Source of the DNA: Terebella lapidaria
Taxonomy: Eukaryota; Annelida; Polychaeta; Terebellida; Terebellidae
Assembly (NCBI GenBank): GCA_949152475.1
Contig: OX424568.1
Location: forward strand, 19,753,667 to 19,817,666
Length of the DNA: 64,000 nt
Direction: 5' to 3'
Shown: piece by piece, positions 47,420-57,389 of the stretch
How the letters are laid out: every line of letters begins with the position of its first letter
Numbering within the stretch: position 1 is the stretch's first letter
Translations under genes and position numbers: made by a program
The notes under the pieces: generated by a model
Told to the model about the DNA's origin: nothing
Databases searched by the model: none
What the model saw: only the letters and a program-made list of their open reading frames with translations

Positions 47420-47770
47420 CTTCACAGGTCACACTTCGGTTGCGCGGTATATCACACAATGTGCAGTGAATGTAGTCGTGTGTTTGTACAGACTCTAATT
47501 TGTTTCAGACTGGCGGCCGTGGTTGACAGTGTTGTCGGACTGGGGATACAGATCTGCTTGGCGCCCAACAGTCTGGTTGACATTGGCCAGGGACTAATGT
47601 TGATGCCCCAAAATTTGGCGCCAGGTGTCTGGAATGGTGAAGTTTGATTTAATTTCATTTGCAGGTGCACAGATCTGGCGGAGGCGAAAGTGAACCGGAA
47701 CAGACGATGGCGATCGCGATTCTTGACACATTGACTTTATTGCGAACAATTTGCAATAAATTAGATTTGA
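47420..47770. other. Left internal part of the Mutator-like element
   Basis: Relatively GC-rich. It includes GTTGTCGGACTGGGG, GGCGCCAGGTGTCTGG and a TTTCATTTGCAG that looks like an acceptor. An open frame (plus, ending CLAPNSLVDIGQGLMLM then PQNLAPGVWNGEV) has no family I recognise. It could be a captured host fragment. Confidence 0.4.
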
Positions 47771-47799
47771 ACAAGGGCCAAAGATAGGTTACCGGACAA

Positions 47800-48760
47800 T
47801 GTTGTTAGCCAGGTCACTGGTTGAATTCAAGGTCAAGAGAATATTCAGCATATATAACATTAAGCATATATCATGTCCACAGTTGATTGCTAAGCTGTAA
47901 GTTCAATAATCAGAGAGATATTAGCAATTTTATGCTGTAGCCTTGAAAATGAAGGGGCAAAGGTCAAATTCAAGGTCACCAAAATATTCAGTGTATATCA
48001 TTTTCTATATCATGTATATCATGTCCACAATTGATTCCTAAGCCATACAGTCAATAGAGGAGCAAGATATGAGCCAGTTTGTCCTTGGACCTTGGAAATG
48101 AGGTCAGAGGTCAAATTCAAGGTCACGAGAATATTCAGCATATATCATTTCCTATATGTCCACAATTGATTCCTAAGCTGTAAAATCGATAATAAGTGAG
48201 ATATTAGCCATTTTGTCCTCTGACCTTGAAAATGAGGTCAAAGATCAAATTCAAGGTCATGACAATAATCTGCGTATATCGTTTCCTATATGTTCATAAT
48301 TGATTGCTAAGCTGTAAAGTCGATAATAAGCGAGATATAAGCCATTTTGTCTTGGGACCTTGAAAATGAAGTCGAAGGTCAAATTCAAGGTCATCAGAAT
48401 ATTCAGCATATATCATTTCCTATATGTCCACAATTGATTCCTAAGCTGTAGAGTCGATAATAAGCGAGATATAAGCCATTTTGTGCTCAGACCTTGAAAC
48501 TGAGGTCAGAGGTCAAATTCAAGGTCACGAGAATATTCAGAATATATCATTTCCTATATGTCCACAATTGATTCCTAAGCTGTAGAGTCGAGAATAAGCG
48601 AGATATAAGCCATTTTGTGCTCTGACCTTGAAAGTGAGGTCAGAGGTCAAATTCAAGGTCACGAGAATATTCAACATATATCATTTCCTATAGGTCCACA
48701 ATTGATTCCTAGTCTCTAATCTTAATATCAAGTGAGATATTAGGCATAATGTGTCCCATT
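47800..48760 (+). repeat. ~134-bp tandem array with AGGTCA half-sites
   Basis: Seven units spaced 134 bp (TTCAGCATATATCATTTCC at about 48134, 48268, 48402, 48536 and 48670). Each has CACAATTGATTCCTAAGC, TCGATAATAAGCGAGATA, a TGACCTTGAAAATGAGGTCA block, an AGGTCAAATTCAAGGTCA block and an AATATTCAG end. Confidence 0.9.
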
Positions 48761-48988
48761 ATAAAGCATAGGAGAATTTAACATGGGAAAGTCCCTTTTG
48801 AGCCGAGTTTGGGCCAAAATGGCCCACTTCGAGCGATTCAAGCGCAACGAAATTTATAGACATCATAGGAGTACATATGAGGAGTGTTATTTATCAAAAA
48901 GAAAAAAAGTTACTGAACAGATTTTGAGAAAATGGCCGCCAAAGTCCAAAATCAGGCATTTTTCGTCGAAAACGGCCGCCATTTTTAA

Positions 48989-50712
48989 AAAATTAGCCCA
49001 AAGGCTAAGATAGGTTACCGGACAATTTTGGTTTGGCCATGGCAGCATTGGCAGGTAACAGACCTTGAGATTTACCAATCAAGGTTCGCAGTGTAAACAT
49101 ATGACCCTGGGATTTACCAATCAAGGTCATCCGTATGAACTTCGATGTAACCATTACATGTATGTGTGCGGCATTTAATATTCTATATGTTGGGTGGAAT
49201 CGTTTAGGCCGCTCAGGTCAATTTACACATTCCAAGTCAGACATTTGGCACTCAAGGTCATCTGACGTCAAGTTCAAGGTCATCATTAGTTGTGCCATAT
49301 ATGTCTTCCTATATGTTCATAATGCAAACATGAGCTCTATCTGCAAGCATTTCATCTACAAAGGCAAATCTGGGCATTTTTTGACCCCAAAATGGCTGTT
49401 TTGACCTTTCAAGGTCATCGAAGGTCAAATTCAAGGTCACCACACAAGTCGCCATATATGACTTCCCATTTGAAAGTGCCAATTTCTAAGCTCTATCTTG
49501 AAGCGTTCTATGAGTACAGTCCTGACAGCTCCCATTATGAAGGAAAAAAGTGCCGAAAATTTTCTAAGTCGAAAATTTTTTTCAAAGGGTGAAAATTTTT
49601 TTTTTGCCTAGAAATGGCCCAAAATGGATAGTAATGTTATTTGGGGCGAAAAAAAATTTTTTCGCCGACTCGTCAAAAATTCAAAATGGCCGCCACACTG
49701 AGATCGGCGATTCAAGGGCAACAAAACTTATACACGTCACAGAGGTATATAAGAGGAATCTTTTTAAGCAAAAATTTCAAAACTGATTAGACAGTTTTTG
49801 AGAAAATACAGACCAGGTGCAAATTTGAGCGTTTTTCGACCCCAAAATGGCTGTTTTGACCTTTCAAGGTCATCCAAGGTCAAATTCAAGGTCACCACAC
49901 AAGTCGCCATATATGACTTCCCATTTGAAAGTGCCAATTTCTAAGCTCTATCTTCAAGCGTTCTATGAGTACAGTCCGGACAGCTCCCATTATGAAGGGA
50001 AAAAGTACCGAAAATTTTCTAAGTCCAAAATTTTTTCCAAAGGGTGAAAATTTTTTTTTGCCCTAGAAATGGCCCAAAATGGATAGTAATGCGATTTGGG
50101 GCGAAAAAAATTTTTTTCGCCGACCCGCCAAAAATTCAAAATGGCCGCCACACGGAAACCGGCAGATTTAGGGCAACCAAACTTTTACATATCACAGAGG
50201 TATATGAGGGGAATCTTTTGAAACCAAAAACTCAAAACTGATCAGACAGTTTTTGAGAAAATGGCCGTCAAAGTCCAAAATTTAGCGTTTTTCGACAAAA
50301 ACGGCCGCCATTTTGAAAAAAATGCGAAAATCAAAAAACAAAAAAATACCTCCTTCTCAAAATATTTTTAGGCATTTTTGTGCAAAATTTCAGAAAGATT
50401 CGATCGTTAACTTTAAAGATAAAAATGTTAACGCCGGACGGACGGACGGACGGACGGGTGAACGGATGGGCGTTACGGGCGGACCCAATGTTAAATTTCC
50501 TATCTTAACTTTCCCCATAAGTCCTGAAAAAATCCCCATAAGACCGCACTTTTGGCTTAAACTGTGGTTGTGGGGCGTTTTCAGCTTTATTCCCCCTAAG
50601 AAATCCCCATAACTCCATTCCGTTTGCCCGGACAGACGGACGGACGGACGGACGGACGACGGACGCAACGCCATGCCAATAGGTTATCGGACCAAAGGTC
50701 CGGTAACCTAAA
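48989..50712. mobile_element. Hairpin-ended element E3b, nested in E3a
   Basis: Left edge AAATTAGCCCAAAGGCTAAG then ATAGGTTACCGGACAATTTT; right edge ATCGGACCAAAGGTCCGGTA then ACCTAAAA. It interrupts the A-run of CGCCATTTTTAAAA-AATGCGAAAATC, which is continuous in sister copies. It has no 134-bp array. Instead it has a 455-bp internal tandem duplication (starts near 49391 and 49846: ATGGCTGTTTTGACC, TTCAAGGTCAT, AAGTCGCCATATATGAC). Near-identity to 61275-62497 and 51335-52365 marks a young subfamily. Confidence 0.85.
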
Positions 50713-50764
50713 AAATGCGAAAATCAAAAAACTAATAAATACCTCCTTCTTGAATTATTTTTAA

Positions 50765-51280
50765 CTCATTCACTGCCGGCGACGAGTTATCTCGTCACCC
50801 AAACGTCACGATCTGTGTGCCGGCGACGAGATATCTCGCCTAGGGGGATTCCCCACATGGAAAAACCTGGTTTCAGTTTCGTTTATTAAAGATCTATTTC
50901 ATTCGATAGGTGGCGCCTCAGGCACTGCCTACATGTAGCTAGTTTGTACTTCGTTTTTGTTGACAATATGAACAAATTCAGACATATTTCTGACAATTAC
51001 TTCTTGTATTTCAAATTATTTCAGTGAATTTTCATCAATTTTGGGCAATGCCCTATATATTGAGAACAGTATGTGAAAATAGCAAGAGCTGATACTTGGA
51101 ATATTGTTGTTGTTTTCAAGAAATCAGTCTTATTATAAGCTGATTATCAAAAGTTAGTTGTGTTATTATTGATCTTGGAATAAAAATGATAACTTCTAAA
51201 ATCGGGAATTTTTCATATTTTCTAAAATTAATGTGGCACACAGGCCTTGAAACACAAAAATTATCATGGCAGTGAATGAG
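50765..51280. mobile_element. MITE M5, piggyBac-like, TTAA target
   Basis: 516 bp with perfect 13-bp TIRs CTCATTCACTGCC and TTAA on both sides (50761-50764, 51281-51284). The unfilled target, TTATTTTTAAGTATTTTTG, is present in inverse at about 27596-27612 in E2. The left end carries a doubled GCCGGCGACGAG block (ATCTCGTC, ATATCTCGCC). No transposase. Confidence 0.9.
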
Positions 51281-51334
51281 TTAAGTATTTTTGTGCAAAA
51301 TTTCAGAAAAATTCGCCTGTAAACAAAAAAGATA

Positions 51335-52365
51335 AAATTAGCCCAAAGGCTAAGATAGGTTACCGGACAATTTTGGTTTGGCCATGGCAGCATTGGCAGG
51401 TTACAGACCTTGAGATTTACCAATCAAGGTTCGCAGTGTAAATCCCAATCAAGGTCATCCGTATGAACTTCGATGTTACCATTACATGTATGTGTGCGGC
51501 ATTTGATATTCTATTTGTTGGGTGGAATCGTTTAGGCCGCTCAGGTCAATTGACACATTACAAGTCAGACATTTGGCACTCAAGGTAATCGAACGTCAAG
51601 TTCAAGGTCATCATTAGTTGTGCCATATATGTCTTCCTGTTCATAACATGAGCTCTCTCTGCAAGCATTCCATCTACAGAGGCAAATCTGGGCATTTTTT
51701 GACCCCAAAATGGCTGTTTTGACCTTTCAAGGTCATCCAAGGTCAAATTCAAGGTCACCACACAAGTCGCCATATATGACTTCCCATTTGAAAGTGCCAA
51801 TTTCTAAGCTCTATCTTCAAGCGTTCTATGAGTACAGTCTGGACAGCTCCCATTATGAAGGAAAAAAGTGCCGAAAATTTTCTAAGTCCAAAATTTTTTT
51901 GAAAGGGTGAAAATTTTTTTTTGCCCTAGAAATGGCCCAAAATGGATAGTAATGCGATTTGGGGCGAAAAAATTTTTTTTCGCCGACCCGCCAAAAATTC
52001 AAAATGGCCGCCACACGGAAACCGGCGAATTTAGGGCAACCAAACTTATACATATCACAGAGGTATATGAGGGGAATCTTTTGAAACCAAAAACTCAAAA
52101 CTGATCAGACAGTTTTTGAGAAAATGGCTGTCAAAGTCCATAATTGAGCGTTTTTCGACAAAAACGGCCGCCATTTTGAAAAAAATGCGAAAATCAAAAA
52201 ACAAAAAAATACCTCCTTCTCAAAATATTTTTAGGCATTTTTGTGCAAAATTTCAGAAAGATTCGATCATTAACTTTAAAGATAAAAATGTTAACGCCGG
52301 ACGGACGGACGACGGACGCAACGCCATGCCAATAGGTTATCGCACCAAAGGTCCGGTAACCTAAA
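51335..52365. mobile_element. Hairpin-ended element E4, nested in E3a
   Basis: The same edges as E3b, inserted in the A-run of GATAAAAATG near the right edge of E3a. It has one copy of the internal block that is doubled in E3b, a few small deletions (for example near 51437 and 51650) and a short GGACGGACGGACGACGG tract. Confidence 0.85.
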
Positions 52366-52456
52366 AATGTGGACGACGACGACGACGGACGACGACGGAC
52401 GACGGACGCAACGCCATGCCAATAGGTTTTCGGACCATAGGTCCGGTAACCTAAAA

Positions 52457-52790
52457 ACCCAGTATTAACTGTCAAGAACGAAGCCACGTAGTATCATTTA
52501 TCATTATGGAACAATAAATGGTCAAGCAATTGTCAGTAGATTATCAAAGAACGCTATCACTTTCTATAGATTGAATAACCAACAAAACCAATACAACATA
52601 TAGTAATATAGCAACATAATAGCAATTAACACCTCTGCGGCCGTCAGACTCAAAGCCAGCCACGGTGACAGCCTGCAAAAACAATACAACATATATGATA
52701 TAGTAATATAGCAACATAACAGCAATTAACACCTCTGCGGCCATCAAAGCCAGTCACGCCCCCAGTGCTTGGCATTTCCGTTTTCTAGTA
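52457..52790. repeat. Right internal part of the Mutator-like element with ~100-bp tandem duplication
   Basis: Two copies of ACAATACAACATATA... TAGTAATATAGCAACATAA ...GCAATTAACACCTCTGCGGCC at about 52590-52680 and 52680-52750. On the minus strand, TTTTTGCAG followed by GCTGTCACCGTGGCTGG resembles an acceptor-exon edge. Confidence 0.55.
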
Positions 52791-52844
52791 TGCACCGGCG
52801 GCCGCATGCCTAGGCGGCCGGATGACGCATACCCCGGCGAATTG

Positions 52845-53300
52845 ACCCATCCATTCCCTCATTATCGCCCTATCATGATCGCTCACAGGACAAAACATTG
52901 AATGTGAAACGGTCGTTTTGTGACATATACCCATGATATGACAGTTCAAGAGCACAAAAATGTATCAGCAATGTCATCATCGTGTACAAAATGTTGGAAA
53001 ACTCCACTGTATTACCTCAAAATCTATCAATACCAAAAACCTTGTTGGACATGCGTTTACGAGTCACGATTTTTACAATTTTCGCCACTTGCATTAAACA
53101 GTTTGCGGTAACTTCTTGAAGGGTTGAAACGACCAACGCCTACTGGCACCAATTGTTAGCATTAGTTTATATCAGCGGAAATAATATAGTCATGACGTTG
53201 AATTTGAGAGGCTGTGGTAAAAAATACCACTAATGCCTAAACCATTAATTTACATTTCACATGATACCATTGTCATATGGTTAATACTGGACTATAGATC
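52845..53300. other. Intergenic, nothing recognised
   Basis: Spacer between the Mutator-like element and MITE M3 copy 2. Confidence 0.4.
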
Positions 53301-53836
53301 TACTCTGATTTTTCTAACTCATTTACAGTGTTTTCACCGATATTTTTGCGATGCTATATGGTATCGTTCTATAACATTGCATCCTCCACCTGGGATCCAA
53401 ACGGCAGTTTTCTACCGAATTTCAGACCTCTATCGCGAAAATTGGCAATCGATCGCAATGTTTCTGGGTCTGCACACATTTTTTTACATTCGCTCAGAGC
53501 AATCTTTCAAAATCAACATGTTTGTGTAAAATACATCCCAAATAGTTTCTTCTGGTCCAAAATTACAATAACATTTTGAATCCTGATGGATGTAAACAGT
53601 ACCAAATCCTCGAATATGCTCAGATTCTCGAGGTTCCATTTGGGTTGAAATTTAGCATTAAGGTAGATGGCCAACTTCTTTAATTTTTTCCAATAGAAGT
53701 CTGAAAATTGGAAGAAAATCGCCGTTTGACTCCCGGGTGTTGTATGCCAAGTTATAGAACGATAACATTTAGTATCGCAACAATATCGCCCAAAAGTGGT
53801 GTAATAAGTTGTGGTGTAAACAAAAATTAGAGTATA
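53301..53836. mobile_element. MITE M3, copy 2
   Basis: Ends TACTCTGATTTTT and inverted AAAAATTAGAGTATA. Shares GATATTTTTGCGATGCTA, GGTATCGTTCTATAAC, CAAACGGCAGTTTTC and TACCGAATTTCAGAC with 8854-9368, and the inverse blocks appear on the right. Confidence 0.75.
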
Positions 53837-54284
53837 TAAGTATCCAGATTGGATTTAGATTTTGATGTTGAGTGACTGTTCACTTAATATCTAGGCCTAT
53901 ATGTTACGAATCGATTTCACCAGGGCCCGATCAGCCCTATCACTGACGTATAGTGAGTGTTCTAGTTCGCCATGCAAAATGACAAGTCCGGCATTCAAAG
54001 TAATCCAATTTATTAGAATGAATAGTCCGATGATTCACACGGCCACTTTCGTACGCAATCCCCACTAAGTCTGTAATATGTAATAGTCTGTGGATAACTT
54101 CTGATTTGTATCCCAATTCACGATGCTAATTTCTTCTGTGATATATTCCAACACGTCTTCTCTCGTCGGGAACTTCTAGTCAACTCAGAAAAGCGCGGGG
54201 ATTTTTCATGCGGTGTCTAGTTTTTCCCGCGTCGTGGAACAGGAGTTCATGTGATTCGTTGAATGTGATGTAATGTCTGTGTAA
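53837..54284. other. Intergenic, nothing recognised
   Basis: Flank of the LINE 3' end. No gene or repeat recognised. Confidence 0.4.
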
Positions 54285-56696
54285 TAGTAGTAGTTTATTT
54301 CAGATTCACAACAATCATACAATTCACTTGCTACAGTCACACATTTTACATTTTACCGTTAGTAACAGTTCAAAATCACATTCATATATTACTTAAATTT
54401 GATAATACAATTAATTTCACATCGTGTGGTGCAATGTGAAATACACGGAAAATAGATTGTTGTGAATCTTGGTCATTGTTTTAGCCTTGGCTGTACATCT
54501 CCCCAGTACTAGGGAGATGAAACAATGACCATGATTCACTTCTGCCCCTACAACCCTAATAAAATCAATCCCCAAACACCCGTTTCTAAGAAACCCCAAA
54601 ACATTAACGCAATCCCTGCTATCTGACTCGACTGTGTGAACACAAAAGAGAGTGCAATTACTGACTATGCTTGTTAATCAGGTATTGTTTTATTTTATAT
54701 TTAAATGCAGATTTACTCCTCAATTGTTTGTACGAATTTGGTAGGTTCTGCCATAGATCTGGTCCTTTAGTAATAAAACTTTTCCCCAATGCACGAGTTT
54801 TGTATAAAATATGTCGTGGATTATTTGACTGTCTGGTAGAATAGTTATGTATATTTGAAGTACGTATGTGGATGGACTGCAGAGGAGGTGGTAGCTCACT
54901 GTGAACATATTCGTACATAAATTTGAGAGTTTGACTGGTGAAAATATCACGGACCATAAGTATATTACTTTCTTTAAATAAACTTTCAGTATGCGCGTTA
55001 TAGGTTGTTTTGTGTACTATTCGAACTGCCTTCTTTTGCAAAATACCCAATGCTTTTGTATATTTTCTATCAGCGGAACCCCATAGTATTGTACCATAAG
55101 TGAGATGTGGGTGAATCATGGAATAGTAAATTGAGGTCAACAATACACATGAGAATAATCTTTTCAATGAATTCATGACATACAAACTAGAAGTTAACTT
55201 TTTCCTGCACATTTTGATATGTGAACCCCATTCAAGATGCTTGTCAATAATGGCCCCTAAAAATTTTGTTTCGCTAACTTCCGTTATCACATCATTTTCC
55301 ATTATCAAGTTGAAATTAGACGCAATATCTTTTTTCTTCGTGAAAAGTATACTGTAGGTTTTTCCGGTATTCAGTGACAATTTGTTTGCTTTAAACCAAT
55401 CAGTTAAAATTTCTAGATCTCTATTCATGGATTTATATAATTGTTCAATATTTTCAGATTGACTGAAAACAGTCGTGTCGTCAGCAAACAATATACACTG
55501 AGAATTACTGAGGTTATGCGGCAAATCATTGGAATAAAGTATAAATAAAAGGGGCCCCAATACAGAGCCTTGTGGCACCCCACACTGCATTTCATAAGTT
55601 TCAGATGCATGATTGTTTATCTGCACATACTGTGACTGCCCAGTCAAATAATTCCTGAACCACTCCAAGGCCACTCCTCGAACACCATAATGTTCCAGTT
55701 TTTTCAATAGAATTACATGATCTATAGTATCAAAGGCCTTGGAGAGATCCAGGAACACTGACAAGACATGTTCATTGTTTTCAAATGCTTTTAATATTTT
55801 ATAATTAAATTCGCTTACTGCATTGATCGTACTACGCTTAGGCCGGAAACCATATTGACTATCATACAATACATTATTGACATTCAAATAATTATACAAC
55901 CTCTTATGTATGACTTTCTCAAGTAATTTGGAGATACACGGCAGTAGAGACACTGGACGATAATTTGAAACAATCTTCTTATCTTTAGATTTATAGAGGG
56001 GCACTATTTTAGCAATTTTCATCTTAAACGGTACTACTCCGGTTTCGAGTGACTTATTAATAATGATTGTCAGTGGTAATACTATGGATTCCTTTATTCT
56101 CTTCAATAAAATAGCATTGATTCCGTCAAAGCCAGAACTTTTTTTATTCTTCAAGGAGCTTATTAGATTTAGAGTTTCTTCCTCTGTCACTGGAGTGAAA
56201 TATAAAGAATTAGGATTTGTAATACTTGGCAAATATTCATTGTAGTTCTTTGCACTTTTGGGGATTTTAGCTGCTAAAAATTTGCCAACATTCGTATAAT
56301 ACTTGCAGAACTCATTGGATATTAAATTAATGTCATTCACATCATTACCATCTATAACAAACACAGATATCCCATTTCCTTTCCTCTTGCGTCCCATCAA
56401 AGTATTCATTATGTCCCATGTTTTTCTAATATCATTTTTGTACTCAGTTAACAAGTCATGATAATATTTTTCTTTTAAAGAACGTTTAAATTTATTATAA
56501 TCATTTCTGTAATTTATAAATTTTTCATGATCCCGCTGTTTTTTTGTTCCCATGAATTTTCGAAATAACATGTCCCTATGTCGCATCATGGATACCAATT
56601 CAGGTGTCACCCATTCATCTTGAATTATATATTTGTTTGATATGTTTAACTCTTTCTCTGGCACAAATGTATCAACGGTTCTATTCAATAAATCTA
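54285..56696 (-). mobile_element. 5'-truncated Jockey/CR1-group LINE
   Basis: A non-LTR retrotransposon on the minus strand, consisting of the end of its reverse-transcriptase ORF (54658-56688), a ~370-bp 3' UTR and a short tail reading AATAAACTACTACTATTAC (about 54285-54300). The endonuclease domain and everything upstream are missing, the usual result of incomplete target-primed reverse transcription. Since the ORF is open throughout, insertion is recent. Confidence 0.85.
54658..56688 (-). CDS. LINE reverse transcriptase (partial, no endonuclease)
   Basis: About 677 open codons, with no natural start: the first in-frame stop upstream is 4 codons before a TTG at 56688, at the truncation point. 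An N-terminal linker (about residues 1-190) leads to a reverse-transcriptase domain with NYRPVSLLPCISKLLEKVIH (fingers), YGFRPKRST, FLDLSKAFDTIDHVILLKKL (catalytic Asp), MQCGVPQGSVLGPLLFILY and LFADDTTVFS (the FADD box). A thumb region and a C-terminal SILFTKKK...TKFLGAIID block follow. Motifs place it in the Jockey/CR1 group. A finer clade (Daphne- or Crack-like) is a guess. It has no inactivating change in the part present but cannot move alone without an endonuclease. Confidence 0.9.
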   Translation of the reverse strand: MNRTVDTFVPEKELNISNKYIIQDEWVTPELVSMMRHRDMLFRKFMGTKKQRDHEKFINYRNDYNKFKRSLKEKYYHDLLTEYKNDIRKTWDIMNTLMGRKRKGNGISVFVIDGNDVNDINLISNEFCKYYTNVGKFLAAKIPKSAKNYNEYLPSITNPNSLYFTPVTEEETLNLISSLKNKKSSGFDGINAILLKRIKESIVLPLTIIINKSLETGVVPFKMKIAKIVPLYKSKDKKIVSNYRPVSLLPCISKLLEKVIHKRLYNYLNVNNVLYDSQYGFRPKRSTINAVSEFNYKILKAFENNEHVLSVFLDLSKAFDTIDHVILLKKLEHYGVRGVALEWFRNYLTGQSQYVQINNHASETYEMQCGVPQGSVLGPLLFILYSNDLPHNLSNSQCILFADDTTVFSQSENIEQLYKSMNRDLEILTDWFKANKLSLNTGKTYSILFTKKKDIASNFNLIMENDVITEVSETKFLGAIIDKHLEWGSHIKMCRKKLTSSLYVMNSLKRLFSCVLLTSIYYSMIHPHLTYGTILWGSADRKYTKALGILQKKAVRIVHKTTYNAHTESLFKESNILMVRDIFTSQTLKFMYEYVHSELPPPLQSIHIRTSNIHNYSTRQSNNPRHILYKTRALGKSFITKGPDLWQNLPNSYKQLRSKSAFKYKIKQYLINKHSQ

Positions 56697-56841
56697 TTCA
56701 ACGGTGTGAGCATGGTTAGATGTCTGGAAATGTTGTGATTGGTGGTGTGTTCACAAATGTATCAACGGTTCTATTCAATAAATCTATTCAACGGTGTGAG
56801 CATGGTTAGATGTCTGGAAATGTTGTGATTGGTGGTGTGTT
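56662..56841. repeat. 90-bp perfect tandem duplication across the LINE 5' junction
   Basis: 56662-56751 and 56752-56841 appear identical (CACAAATGTATCAACGG to GATTGGTGGTGTGTT). The unit includes the first ~9 codons of the truncated LINE ORF plus flanking sequence, so the duplication is younger than the insertion or formed with it. Confidence 0.9.
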
Positions 56842-57269
56842 CTGCGTGACGTCATTTGTGGAGTTGTTTTTGGACGGTGTGTGCCGGTTCTCGTGAGTAT
56901 GAAGTCATGTGATGAATCTGTGCCGTGTATGTCGAGTGGGATAATGTGTAAGGGAGGGTTTCGGGCCGATAACTGTCATAAATATTCTACATATACAATA
57001 AGTATATTGATAACACAATGATTCAGTGTTCACTCAAGTTTTCAGTAAGTTTTTTGACTGAAAATATAGTCAGATGATTTCCTGAAATTATTTTGAAATT
57101 GACGGGTGTACGCCACTAAACTAAGTTACCAATTAACGGTATACACATGTGGTGAAATTTGGGATATCATAGTTCTAAGAAGAATGTCTTTGAATTAATT
57201 CCATCGAAACAAGAATAGTGTTTATAAAACAAGACGTCAAGGCCTTAAGATGCCTTAAATCTGAAATTC
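56842..57269. other. Intergenic, nothing recognised
   Basis: Flank of the LINE. No gene recognised. Confidence 0.4.
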
Positions 57270-57389
57270 AGTAGAAAATTGCCGTGGACTCCCAGGTGAA
57301 GTATGCCAAGTTATAAAACGATATCATTCAGCATCACAAAAATATCAATGAAAAACATTGTAAGCGAGTTAGAAAAATCAGAATATACC
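57270..57389. mobile_element. MITE M3, right-end fragment
   Basis: GAAAATTGCCGTGGACTCCC, GGTGAAGTATGCCAAG, TTATAAAACGATATCATTC and AAATCAGAATATA match the right ends of the copies at 8854 and 53301. The left half is absent. Confidence 0.7.

Larger units (their letters stand above)
47771..52456. mobile_element. Hairpin-ended element E3a, split by three later insertions
   Basis: Left edge (decayed) CAAGGGCCAAAGATAGGTTA then CCGGACAAT; right edge CGGACCATAGGTCCGGTAAC then CTAAAAA. Its body is 47771-48988, 50713-50764, 51285-51334 and 52366-52456. Reading across the insertions gives the order seen uninterrupted in E2: array, CATGGGAAAGTCCC block, GGCCGCCATTTTTAAAA, AATACCTCCTTCTTG, GTATTTTTGTGCAAAATTTC, GATAAAA, then GACGACGG run and edge. 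Confidence 0.8.
47358..52835. mobile_element. Mutator-like TIR element, 5.5 kb, 9-bp target duplication
   Basis: GGCGAATTG is directly repeated at 47349-47357 and 52836-52844. Between them, imperfect TIRs of about 70 bp share TATGCG, CCGGCCGCCTAGGCATGCGG then CCGCC, and GAAAACGGAAAT. A 9-bp duplication with long TIRs points to Mutator-like elements. Its own interior is 47420-47770 and 52457-52790, where I see no transposase. The rest is nested hairpin-ended elements. Confidence 0.75.

Noticed and set aside
47315-47647. Possible exon of a gene divergent from RSRC1
   Set aside because: The frame crosses the boundary and TIR of the Mutator-like element and matches nothing I know, so I left it as internal element sequence.
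48783-52104. Recurring 60-90-codon frames in E-type elements (for example at 49392, 49847, 51710 and 61667)
   Set aside because: They are conserved only because the DNA copies are recent; stops and frames shift between subfamilies, and there is no protein domain.
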